DNA of 64,000 nucleotides, from assembly GCA_016471375.1 (NCBI GenBank), contig WGLZ01000031.1, positions 1-64,000 of the forward strand, given 5' to 3'. Below are positions 9,401 to 15,705 of this stretch, piece after piece (the stretch's first letter is position 1; each line of letters starts with the position of its first letter). The position numbers were made by a program, and so were the translations under genes. This DNA is from Cyanobacteria bacterium RI_101. Its GTDB lineage: Bacteria; Cyanobacteriota; Cyanobacteriia; Cyanobacteriales; Microcystaceae. The notes beneath the pieces were generated by a model that saw only the letters and a list, made by a program, of their open reading frames with translations, was not told the origin of the DNA and did not search any database.

Positions 9401-10012
9401 TCAGTTAGCCGTGAACAGTTAGCGGATAACCAAAATTCCCAAGCCCCAACCCCCATCAGAACCCTCGCCTTTCATCCCCGTAAAAACCTGCTGGCCGCGG
9501 GGGACAGCGCCGGGCAAATTAGCCTCTGGAACGCCGACGGAACCCTGTTATGGCGGATTCCGGCCCATCGGGACTGGGCGGAGCAGGTTCGCTTTAGCCC
9601 CCAGGGCGACCGACTCTACAGTAGCGGTCGGGACGGGCGTCTGTTGGTCTGGTCGGAGGAGGGACAATTGCTCCAAACCATCGCCCAAGAATCCCAAGCT
9701 CTGCCCCTGTTAGCCCTGAGTCGGGACGGAGAATGGTTGATCGGCGCCCTGGCGGACGGGGGTCTGCGGTTGTGGGACAGGGAGGGAACCCTTTGGGGGG
9801 AATGGCTCGGCGCCGGGGAAAGCTTGCTCGCGTTGGACTTCAGCGCCGACGGCCGGGAGATTCTAGGGCTAACGGCCACGGGAAAACTCCAGACCTGGCG
9901 GCGCCAAACGGCCTTTGAGTTATTAGGAGATTTAAATCGGCAAGGATGCGAGTGGTTGCGGGAGTATTTAGAGGCTAACCCCCCCCGTCGGCGCTCTTTA
10001 CCGGGGTGTTAA
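6500..10012 (+). CDS. AAA-like ATPase / WD40 repeat protein
   Basis: 1170 residues. An N-terminal AAA-like NTPase module (PF14516 type) has a Walker-A-like NCRQMGKSSL near residue 50 and Walker B IYIFIDEIDKI near 145. A hydrophobic segment (MAAGFGVLTLSLFGSAVAL) near 450 is probably a membrane anchor. About 600 C-terminal residues form WD40 repeats from about 553 on (repeated FSPDGQ.LA....D....LW). Such fusions are usually treated as signalling or scaffold proteins; the ligand is unknown. Residues of about 958-983 are encoded by heptameric repeat DNA (9374-9450) that interrupts one propeller blade in frame. The first 60 residues include a conserved cyanobacterial PTSPYRAGGSL motif. Confidence 0.9.
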   Translation: MTAFPPLDPPTSPYRAGGSLSADHPCYVERRGDGELARALAEGEFCYAFNCRQMGKSSLRVRAMERLKSQGDLCASVDITSLGNESDPHKWYNGFISQLFLGFGLVGSWNLKAWLRERDHLSPVQKLGEFLEEVLRVHFSEKKIYIFIDEIDKILSLPFSLDDFFAYIRYCYNQRAERREFNRLTFALFGVAAPTDLIQDKTQTPFNIGVGIELTGFTLGEIAPLATGLAPVADNPLQVLEAILSWTGGQPFLTQKLCDLVLKQSERIGAGQETEAVNAVVEKHFLTHWESQDEPIHFRTLRDRLFRNPAQTPQLLALYQDILERGGVDFQDSAEETELRLTGLAVKQNNQLQVYNRLYREIFSADWAREELAKLRPYSESFLAWRASGYQDESRLLRGQALQDALVWAQGKTLSPQDYQYLNASQGLEQRAAEAANQILKQANQRARRLMAAGFGVLTLSLFGSAVALRQAYLASQRQALAQEGAQVQRRGESGARLFETEQLPGLIAALQGGRELQTLVAPQTPLEDYPATSPLLGLQKILGEIREKNSLAAHREGVASAAFSPDGQILATGSRDQTVKLWTNRGQLRQTLRGHRGAVYRLAFSPDGQTLASAGQDGTIKLWSREGRLLKTLTGHEGSVYGLSFSPDGELLASSGRDRTARLWSRDGSLLKVLTGHGRSADDVKFSPDGQTLATVSRDGQIRLWSRDGSLINQFGVKDTALFSLSFSADGQRLAAGGDDGLARIWNRSGTLLRTLRGHLPQEFVTAVLFDPKTGDLFSAASDGLILRWSAEGEKIERLYGHREAVFSLALAGSQLASASEEGVVKLWDIGAKPQGGRSLMATPNQRPSGAAFLPDGGLLLAREDQPLTLVNASGQLQQSFPPETRGLTHLRVGADGRLIAGLAGDTLQVWTRAGQPQSQGEIPGTRLYDLQFNSNGQTIALGNRSGEIQVWDLVKKQISDIRYQISVSREQLADNQNSQAPTPIRTLAFHPRKNLLAAGDSAGQISLWNADGTLLWRIPAHRDWAEQVRFSPQGDRLYSSGRDGRLLVWSEEGQLLQTIAQESQALPLLALSRDGEWLIGALADGGLRLWDREGTLWGEWLGAGESLLALDFSADGREILGLTATGKLQTWRRQTAFELLGDLNRQGCEWLREYLEANPPRRRSLPGC
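9374..9450. repeat. In-frame STRR heptamer repeat inside the WD40 gene
   Basis: Four perfect copies of CAGATAT (9374-9401) are followed by degenerate CAGTTAGCC...CAGTTAGCGGATAAC. The same heptamer family is intergenic at 15160, 15620, 18927, 31040 and 46577. Here it encodes roughly ISDIRYQISVSREQLADNQ and keeps the reading frame open. Confidence 0.8.
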
Positions 10013-10047
10013 GCCCCATCCAGATTAAAAATTGTCGGTTACGCTTA

Positions 10048-10131
10048 ACTCCCCCTCTTGGGAGGGGGCTGGGGGGTGGGTATTGACCCTGGGACTAACC
10101 CACCCCTAACCCCTCCAAGGAGGGGAACCGG
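10048..10131. repeat. Family B dispersed repeat
   Basis: ACTCCCCCTCTTGGGAGGGGGC and CCACCCCTAACCCCTCCAAGGAGGGG are arranged as at 2946-3101 but with a short spacer. It fills the gap between the convergent WD40 gene and the molybdopterin oxidoreductase gene, where it may serve as a bidirectional terminator. Confidence 0.6.
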
Positions 10132-10154
10132 ACACAGGGACTTCCCGCCATAAT

Positions 10155-12389
10155 TTAGTGAACCCAAACGGGAACCCGTTTATAGGCCGGGGTGCCGCAA
10201 CGGGGATCGATTTTGGCTTTGAATAACGCGTTCGCTTCCGGGTAAAACATAAAACCGGCGCCTTCCCGGAGATTGCCAAAAATGATTTCGATATTCTCCA
10301 ATTTGCCCGCGTCTCCTTGCACCGTCACCCGTTGGCGCTCTTGAAAACCGGCCCGTTTCGCGTCCTGGGGATTCATCAGCAAACAATGACGGTGGGGCAT
10401 CCCCCGATATTTATCGCCGACTTGATACACAACGGTGTTGTGTTGTCCGTAACTGCGGCCTGTGCCTAAAATTAGGGTCATGCCTTGGGGGTTTTTCTGG
10501 TCGGTAAAGTCCGCCGGTTGCGGCGCCGTTAACCGGGGAATCGGAGCGACGGCCATCTGAGCTTTGCCGTTGGGCGTGGCAAATTTCGGCGCCGTAAAAA
10601 TCCGTCCCGAGATAGTAAATTCGTCCTTTGTCTGTTCCAGTTCGGCGATTTTTTCATAACCGGGAATGGTTTGGGCGATTAATTCCCGGACGTAGCCCGT
10701 GTCCTGTAAACGGCGCCAATCAACCGGCTCGGTTCCCAAAATACGAACGGCGATTTCGGTCAAGAGTTCTACTTCAGAAATTAAATCCGCCTCCGGCGCC
10801 TGGAGATGACTAGAGCCTGACTCGTTCAAACGCACAAAGTTATTGCCGGATTCGGCGGTGGTGCGATGGGGATTTTCAAAACGGGCAAAAACCGGCAAAA
10901 TTAGGGTGTTTTTGGCTCCAAGACCGTGGAAGTGGCCCAAATTGGGTTTGGTGGCTACATAAAAAATCGTTTCAATCTGCCCTAACGCCCTCTTGGCCTG
11001 TTGTAAATCGGGATTAGCCGCGTAAAGATTTCCCCCCAAACAAAAGAGGGTTTTAACGTCTCCTCGCTCCGCGGCGTCCATCAGCGCCCGGGTATCGTAG
11101 CCGCCGGTTAAGTTTAAGGGTTTTCCCAACAGGCGCGATAAAGTCTCGGCGATGTCTTGGCGGAGGCGGGTCGTGACGCCCATGGAGCCAAAGCCCTGCA
11201 CGTTGGAATGACCCCGGATGGGCATGGTTCCAGCGCCGACTTTGCCGGCGTTCCCAGTTAGCAAGGCTGTATTGGCGATGCTAAGGATATTATCGACGCC
11301 GTTGGCCTGTTGCGTCACCCCCATAGCCCAGGCGAAAACCACTCGCTCGCAGTGGCCCAAAAGGGCGGCGGCGGCTTCGATTTCTTCCTGGGATAGACCG
11401 CAGGTTGCCGTCAGGGTCTCCCAATGGGCCTGCCGGGCGTAATCCACCACCGCTTGCCAGTTATCCGTATGGTTTTTGAGAAAATCCCAGTCGACTAAAT
11501 TTTGCTCCAGTAAGGATTTTTGCAGACCGATAAGAAGGGCGGTATCGCTTCCGGGAATGGGTTGTAGGTAGAGGGTGGAAATATCCGAGCCGCCCCGGAG
11601 GAGAGATTTAATCGGAAAAGCGGGAGACGCGAATTTGACCAGACCCGCCTCGATTTGGGGATTAATAATAATCACCTTGCCGCCCCGTTCCCGTAGTTGG
11701 ATCAGTTCATTCATTAAGCGGGGGTGATTTGCCGGCGCGTTGGAGCCGATGAGAACGACGCAATCCGCCGCTTTGAGGCCCTCTAGGCTCACCATGGAAG
11801 TCCCGGAGCCAAAGACCTGTTTCAACCCCACCGTGGAGGCGGCGTGACAGAGGTCGGAACAATCCGCTAGATTATTACTCCCCAGGGCCCGTAGGAGCAG
11901 TTGCAGAAGATAGGCCGCCTCATTGGACGAGCGCCCGGAACTATAGGAGGCGACGCTCTCTGGGGGATGACTAAACGCGGTCGCCGCCATTTCGTAAACT
12001 TCCGTCCAAGTGAGGCGCCGGTAATGGGAACTTCCCTCCGTTAATAACACGGGGTAACTGAGGCGCCCCAGACGGTCGCACTCCAGAGAGGTTAACGACT
12101 GTAATTCCGCGAGGGAATGGCGCCGAAAAAAATCCCCCTCCAGCCCCGGCATTAATTCCGAGGTAATCGCCTCCACGCTTTTCAGACAGCGCTGTAACGG
12201 CTCCCCCGCTTCGTTGCGAAAACCGCCCTTTTGTCCCCCAGTTCCCCAGGCGCAGGCTAAACAGGCGCTTTTATGGTTGAGGACTTGCCATAGTTTAAGT
12301 CCCTGGGGGGAAAGGGTCTTTTCCGCCCAATACTGTAAAACCGGCAAGCCCCCGCCCGTCCGCTCCCGAGGGGTTAAGTTTTCCGTCAT
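10155..12389 (-). CDS. FdhF/YdeP-family molybdopterin oxidoreductase
   Basis: 744 residues. The sequence matches the molybdopterin-binding oxidoreductase family related to formate dehydrogenase alpha (FdhF/YdeP type). Seen are CLACAWGTGGQKGGFRNE, which carries only one C-x2-C pair, SGRSSNEAAYLLQLL, VLIGSNAPANHPRLMNEL, WAMGVTQQANGVDN and the C-terminal cofactor-binding segment around GRSYGQHNTVVYQVGDKYRGM. The reduced cysteine motif suggests no typical [4Fe-4S] cluster like that in true formate dehydrogenases. The physiological substrate is unknown. The gene is divergent from hoxU across a 274-bp gap, so shared regulation with the hydrogenase genes is possible. Confidence 0.88.
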   Translation of the reverse strand: MTENLTPRERTGGGLPVLQYWAEKTLSPQGLKLWQVLNHKSACLACAWGTGGQKGGFRNEAGEPLQRCLKSVEAITSELMPGLEGDFFRRHSLAELQSLTSLECDRLGRLSYPVLLTEGSSHYRRLTWTEVYEMAATAFSHPPESVASYSSGRSSNEAAYLLQLLLRALGSNNLADCSDLCHAASTVGLKQVFGSGTSMVSLEGLKAADCVVLIGSNAPANHPRLMNELIQLRERGGKVIIINPQIEAGLVKFASPAFPIKSLLRGGSDISTLYLQPIPGSDTALLIGLQKSLLEQNLVDWDFLKNHTDNWQAVVDYARQAHWETLTATCGLSQEEIEAAAALLGHCERVVFAWAMGVTQQANGVDNILSIANTALLTGNAGKVGAGTMPIRGHSNVQGFGSMGVTTRLRQDIAETLSRLLGKPLNLTGGYDTRALMDAAERGDVKTLFCLGGNLYAANPDLQQAKRALGQIETIFYVATKPNLGHFHGLGAKNTLILPVFARFENPHRTTAESGNNFVRLNESGSSHLQAPEADLISEVELLTEIAVRILGTEPVDWRRLQDTGYVRELIAQTIPGYEKIAELEQTKDEFTISGRIFTAPKFATPNGKAQMAVAPIPRLTAPQPADFTDQKNPQGMTLILGTGRSYGQHNTVVYQVGDKYRGMPHRHCLLMNPQDAKRAGFQERQRVTVQGDAGKLENIEIIFGNLREGAGFMFYPEANALFKAKIDPRCGTPAYKRVPVWVH

Positions 12390-12663
12390 TGTTCAGAGTC
12401 CTCGCTGGCAAGGGAAGCTTGGGCCAGCGGGATGGCGCCGTCCGCAAAGCTTAGGAAAATTTTACCTCTGATTTCTCCGGCGCCGGGGCGTAACGCCCAA
12501 AGGTTAGCCAACCCTAACCTGAAAACTTGCGTCGAGCGCCGGAAAATTTTCTACCCTAGAGGAGGCGCCGACTCGAAGCGACCGGTTACCGCCGTGAACC
12601 CCTAGATTAACCCCAGGGTTTCGTCTCCCGCCCACTGTCCCCTCTAAGGAGTCCTTGAGAACT

Positions 12664-13380
12664 ATGTCTGTTGTGACCTTAACCATTGACGACCAAGCCG
12701 TCGCCGTACAGGAGGGCGCGACCATCCTGCAAGCGGCCAAGGAAGCCGGGGTTCCCATTCCCACCCTCTGCCACCTGGACGGCCTCTCGGACACCGCGGC
12801 CTGTCGCCTCTGCGCGGTGGAAATCGAAGGGATCAATAAACTTCTGCCGGCCTGCGTCACCGCCGTCAGCGAGGAAATGGTCGTCCACACCAATAGCCAA
12901 AAATTACAGGACTACCGGCGCTTGACGGTGGAGTTGCTGTTTTCCGAAGGCAACCACGTCTGCGCCATCTGCGTGGCCAACGGCAACTGCGAATTGCAGG
13001 ATATGGCCATTCGCGTCGGCATGGATCACAGCCGCTTTACCTACCAATTTCCCAAACGGGAGGTGGATCTCTCCCATCCCTTCTTTGGCATCGACCACAA
13101 TCGCTGTATCCTCTGCACCCGTTGCGTGCGCGTCTGCGACGAAATCGAGGGCGCCCATGTTTGGGACGTGGCCTACCGCGGCGCCGAGTGTAAGATTATC
13201 TCCGGCCTCAATCAACCCTGGGGAACGGTAGACGCCTGCACCTCCTGCGGCAAGTGCGTCGACGCCTGCCCCACCGGCGCGATTTTCCACAAGGGCGAAA
13301 CCACCGCCGAAAAACAAGGCGACCGTCGCAAGTTGGAGTTTTTAGCCACGGCCCGCAAGGAAAAAGAATGGACTAGGTAG
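12664..13380 (+). CDS. hoxU: Bidirectional hydrogenase diaphorase subunit HoxU
   Basis: 238 residues from ATG 12664, preceded by AAGGAG at 12646-12651. HoxU carries electrons between the NAD(P)H/ferredoxin-reactive HoxEF module and the HoxYH hydrogenase. An N-terminal [2Fe-2S] domain has CHLDGLSDTAACRLC. A His-Cys segment (NHVCAICVANGNCELQ) follows, then two ferredoxin-type [4Fe-4S] motifs (CILCTRCVRVC and CTSCGKCVDACP). Length and motif order match NuoG/HoxU. hoxF does not lie upstream; the next gene upstream is a divergent oxidoreductase. The two genes that follow are not hydrogenase subunits. Confidence 0.95.
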   Translation: MSVVTLTIDDQAVAVQEGATILQAAKEAGVPIPTLCHLDGLSDTAACRLCAVEIEGINKLLPACVTAVSEEMVVHTNSQKLQDYRRLTVELLFSEGNHVCAICVANGNCELQDMAIRVGMDHSRFTYQFPKREVDLSHPFFGIDHNRCILCTRCVRVCDEIEGAHVWDVAYRGAECKIISGLNQPWGTVDACTSCGKCVDACPTGAIFHKGETTAEKQGDRRKLEFLATARKEKEWTR

Positions 13381-13496
13381 TTCTCACTGCGGGAATTTAG
13401 AGTATGTGCTCTTCGCCTGAGCGCTGGGGACATTTAGAGTCTTATGTTTGCAAAATCCTGCAAAAGACTTTGATCAAATATGATCACATTATGGCC

Positions 13497-13802
13497 ATGA
13501 ATCAGGATATTGCTACCATTGCTAAATGTTACGGCTACTCAGAAACAGAAGTCGCCCGAGCCAAAAACTATGCCTTTGGTCAGGGCGTGAGCGTCTATGG
13601 TTTTTTCCCGGATGACGATATGGCGGAAGCTTGGCTACGTCTAGCTCAAGGCGAAGGCACAGAGATTGACCAAGTTTTTTTAAACCATGAGATCTGGGAA
13701 TCAGATTTAGTGGTCAATCAAGGACTGTCTCAGCCCGCCGCCCATGCCCTTACACAGGAGAAGTTTCCTTGGTCAGTTTTACTTCGTCAGAGCCGCCTAT
13801 GA
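13497..13802 (+). CDS. Unknown small protein between hoxU and hoxY (1)
   Basis: 101 residues from ATG 13497 (MNQDIATIAKCYGYSETEVARAKNYAFGQG). ATG 13491 is two codons earlier and equally possible, and the frame stays open back to 13404. The protein is small, soluble and mildly acidic, with no cysteine cluster and no membrane segment; I do not recognise it. Its stop overlaps the start of the next gene (ATGA at 13799), which indicates translational coupling. The DNA is visibly more A+T rich than hoxU and hoxY and I find no GGCGCC in it, in contrast to its neighbours. It may be an inserted cargo gene or a lineage-specific hydrogenase accessory. Confidence 0.65.
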   Translation: MNQDIATIAKCYGYSETEVARAKNYAFGQGVSVYGFFPDDDMAEAWLRLAQGEGTEIDQVFLNHEIWESDLVVNQGLSQPAAHALTQEKFPWSVLLRQSRL

Positions 13803-14233
13803 ATCCGATTAGACCTCCGCTACTGCTTTTTGCTCAAGCCATCGATCATTGTTTGGCCCTAAAAGTCGAGCTTTGTCAGCCGTCTGAGCGTCCCTGCCAA
13901 GCGCTCAAACTGTTTTGTCAGTTAGCCCAAGATCCGCCCCAGTTGCTTCAGTTGCTATCGACTGAACCTATCCAAACGGCGCTAGCGGACGAATCCGTTA
14001 TTCAGTACGCCAGTCAGGCAGATAATTGGAGCTGTTCTGATTGCCCCCTGGGGATAAAAGACCAGTGTAATGTCCTGCATTTTTTCTTGAATTTGCGTAA
14101 TAGTTATCAGGAGTTGACCTTTTTTCGGGGTCAAATTTTTACTCCTGAGATCATTTGCGAGTTTTTACAAGCTTGGCAAGGCGTTAATTTACTACCCTTC
14201 TTGCCCCCTGTTTCCGTCCTCGTTACCCCCTAA
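13799..14233 (+). CDS. Unknown small protein between hoxU and hoxY (2)
   Basis: 144 residues from ATG 13799, overlapping the preceding stop by 4 bp. hoxY begins 5 bp after its stop, so the hoxU to hoxY stretch looks like one transcript. The central segment [21 protein letters not shown] holds three cysteines (C-x2-C-x7-C) that could bind metal. The rest is helical and Leu/Gln rich. I do not recognise the family. Base composition is lower in G+C than in hoxY. A role in hydrogenase maturation or regulation is only a guess from position. Confidence 0.65.
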   Translation: MNPIRPPLLLFAQAIDHCLALKVELCQPSERPCQALKLFCQLAQDPPQLLQLLSTEPIQTALADESVIQYASQADNWSCSDCPLGIKDQCNVLHFFLNLRNSYQELTFFRGQIFTPEIICEFLQAWQGVNLLPFLPPVSVLVTP

Positions 14234-14238
14234 ATCCC

Positions 14239-14787
14239 ATGTCTAAAATTCGCTTCGCTACGGTTTGGTTGGCGGGTTGCTCCGGTTGCCACATGTCTTT
14301 TCTCGACACCGACGAATGGCTGTTGGAACTGGCCCAGAAAGTAGAAGTCGTCTTCAGCCCCGTGGGTTGCGACCTGAAAGAATACCCCGAAAATGTGGAC
14401 GTCTGTCTAGTGGAAGGCGCCATCGCCAACGAAGAAAATCTGGAGTTGGCGCTGGAACTGCGACAAAAAACCAAGGTGGTCATCTCCTTTGGGGATTGCG
14501 CCGTGACCGCCAACGTCCCCGCCATGCGCAATATGCTCAAGGGGAGCGACCCGGTTCTGCGCCGCGCCTATTTGGAGTTGGGCGACGTCACCCCCCAACT
14601 CCCGGAGGAGCCGGGCATTGTGCCGCCCTTGTTGGATAAAGTCGTCCCCCTCCACGAAGTGATTCCCGTGGATATTTTTATGCCCGGTTGCCCCCCGGAC
14701 GCGCCCCGCATCCGGGCCACCCTAGAGCCGCTGTTAAACGGGGAACATCCTTTGATGCAAGGGCGAGAGATGATTAAGTTCGGCTAA
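14239..14787 (+). CDS. hoxY: Bidirectional hydrogenase small subunit HoxY
   Basis: 182 residues, full length. HoxY carries the proximal [4Fe-4S] cluster of the NiFe hydrogenase heterodimer HoxYH. Conserved features are [14 protein letters not shown] at the N-terminus, [15 protein letters not shown], and the C-terminal [12 protein letters not shown]. These supply the cluster cysteines. Normally hoxH, encoding the NiFe-site subunit, follows directly or after one gene. Here hoxY is followed only 18 bp later by the convergent grrA gene, so HoxH must be encoded elsewhere or be missing. Confidence 0.95.
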   Translation: MSKIRFATVWLAGCSGCHMSFLDTDEWLLELAQKVEVVFSPVGCDLKEYPENVDVCLVEGAIANEENLELALELRQKTKVVISFGDCAVTANVPAMRNMLKGSDPVLRRAYLELGDVTPQLPEEPGIVPPLLDKVVPLHEVIPVDIFMPGCPPDAPRIRATLEPLLNGEHPLMQGREMIKFG

Positions 14788-14805
14788 GAGGGCTAAGGCG
14801 GCGCG

Positions 14806-15159
14806 CTACCAGTTGACAAAACCGCCGCCGCCGCGATTGACAAAGCCGCCGCCATCGGCCCAGCCGTTGCGCCAGGGGTTCACATTCACAAAACCGCGAC
14901 CGCCGCTACCATCGCCCCAGCCGCCGCGCCGGGCGTTGGCAAAGCCGCGACCGCCGCCGCCATTGGCCCAGCCCGCGAGGAGTTCCCCGGCGCCGCCCGT
15001 ATCTGTCGGCAGTTGTTGGGCCTTGGAGCGGAGAACCGTTCCCAGGCGCTCCAGACGGGTCGCCAAATCCGCTTGGGCAGGAGCGGCCTGGCCCGTTTCG
15101 GCGCCGGTCAAAGTCGAGAGCGTAATCAGAAGAGCCGTCCAACCCAGAGGAGTTTTCAT
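14806..15159 (-). CDS. grrA: rSAM-associated Gly-rich repeat RiPP precursor GrrA (copy 2)
   Basis: 117 residues. An N-terminal hydrophobic signal-like segment (MKTPLGWTALLITLSTLTGA) and a leader (about 21-60) precede a Gly-rich core. In the core aromatic-X-Asn/Asp triads recur: WAN, FAN, WGD, FVN, WRN, WAD, FVN, FVN. GrrA peptides are substrates of the radical SAM/SPASM maturase GrrM (OscB type), which joins the aromatic ring to the third residue of such triads to form three-residue cyclophanes (triceptides). This is the last gene of grrP-grrA-grrA and is very similar to the copy at 15247. Modification is inferred. Confidence 0.9.
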   Translation of the reverse strand: MKTPLGWTALLITLSTLTGAETGQAAPAQADLATRLERLGTVLRSKAQQLPTDTGGAGELLAGWANGGGGRGFANARRGGWGDGSGGRGFVNVNPWRNGWADGGGFVNRGGGGFVNW

Positions 15160-15243
15160 AATGCAGATTTCAGATTTCAGATGACAGATTTCAGAGATTC
15201 AAATTTTGGGTCATCTGATATCTGTCATCTGTCATCTGACTAG
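15160..15243. repeat. STRR heptamer array between the two grrA genes
   Basis: Tandem degenerate heptamers (CAGATTT, CAGATGA and the reverse-complement forms CATCTGT, TATCTGT) fill essentially the whole gap between the grrA copies. They include GATTCAAATTTTGGGTCATCTG, which recurs nearly unchanged at 15656-15677. The similarity to the array upstream of the other grrA suggests gene and array were duplicated as a unit. Confidence 0.8.
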
Positions 15244-15246
15244 GGT

Positions 15247-15618
15247 TTACCAGTTGACAAAGCCGCCGCCGTTGCGCCAAGGACGATTCCAAAAACCGCC
15301 GCCGTCGCCCCAGCCGTTGCGCCAAGGGTTAACGTTGACAAAACCGCGACCGCCACTACCGTCCCCCCAGCCGCCGCGCCGGGTGTTGACGAAGCCCCGA
15401 CCGCCGCCGCCGCCGTTGCCCCAGCCTAGGGCCAAATCTCCAGGGTTGGGATTCCCCTCGGGCAGTTGATTGGCTTTGGTTCGGAGGGTTTCCCCAAGAC
15501 GGGATAACCGAGCTTCTAAATCCGGCGCCGAGTTTTGGGTCGCCGCTTGGGCGGATTCGGCGCCGACAAGGGTGGAAAGGGCGAGCAGAAAAGCGGTCCA
15601 GCCGATGGGAGTTTTCAT
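15247..15618 (-). CDS. grrA: rSAM-associated Gly-rich repeat RiPP precursor GrrA (copy 1)
   Basis: 123 residues with the same architecture as its neighbour: signal-like start (MKTPIGWTAFLLALSTLVGA), a leader containing LEARLSRLGETLRTKANQLP, then a core with nine aromatic-X-Asn/Asp triads (WGN, FVN, WGD, FVN, WRN, WGD, FWN, WRN, FVN). Known GrrM/OscB enzymes install three-residue cyclophanes on such triads, giving a chain of small rings. A signal-like N-terminus points to export. No maturase gene is in the window. Adjacent grrP and grrA genes are on the same strand. Confidence 0.9.
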   Translation of the reverse strand: MKTPIGWTAFLLALSTLVGAESAQAATQNSAPDLEARLSRLGETLRTKANQLPEGNPNPGDLALGWGNGGGGGRGFVNTRRGGWGDGSGGRGFVNVNPWRNGWGDGGGFWNRPWRNGGGFVNW

Positions 15619-15619
15619 A

Positions 15620-15705
15620 GGTCAGATTTCAGATTTCAGAGATCAGATTTCAGAGATTCAGATTTTGGGTCATCTGGTATCTGTCATCTGTTATCTGTTT
15701 TAGGG
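15620..15705. repeat. STRR heptamer array between grrP and grrA
   Basis: CAGATTTCAGATTTCAGAGATCAG and TATCTGTCATCTGTTATCTG heptamers. The right end overlaps the grrP coding region and supplies its last codons and TGA stop (15684-15686 on the minus strand). Confidence 0.75.

Noticed and set aside
9374..9450. CRISPR-like direct repeats
   Set aside because: The units are 7 bp with no spacers; they belong to the STRR family found at other sites.
14813..15469. Proline-rich plus-strand frames opposite grrA
   Set aside because: They are the antisense of Gly-rich codons and have no start signals; the minus-strand GrrA reading has a signal-like start, leader and paralogue.
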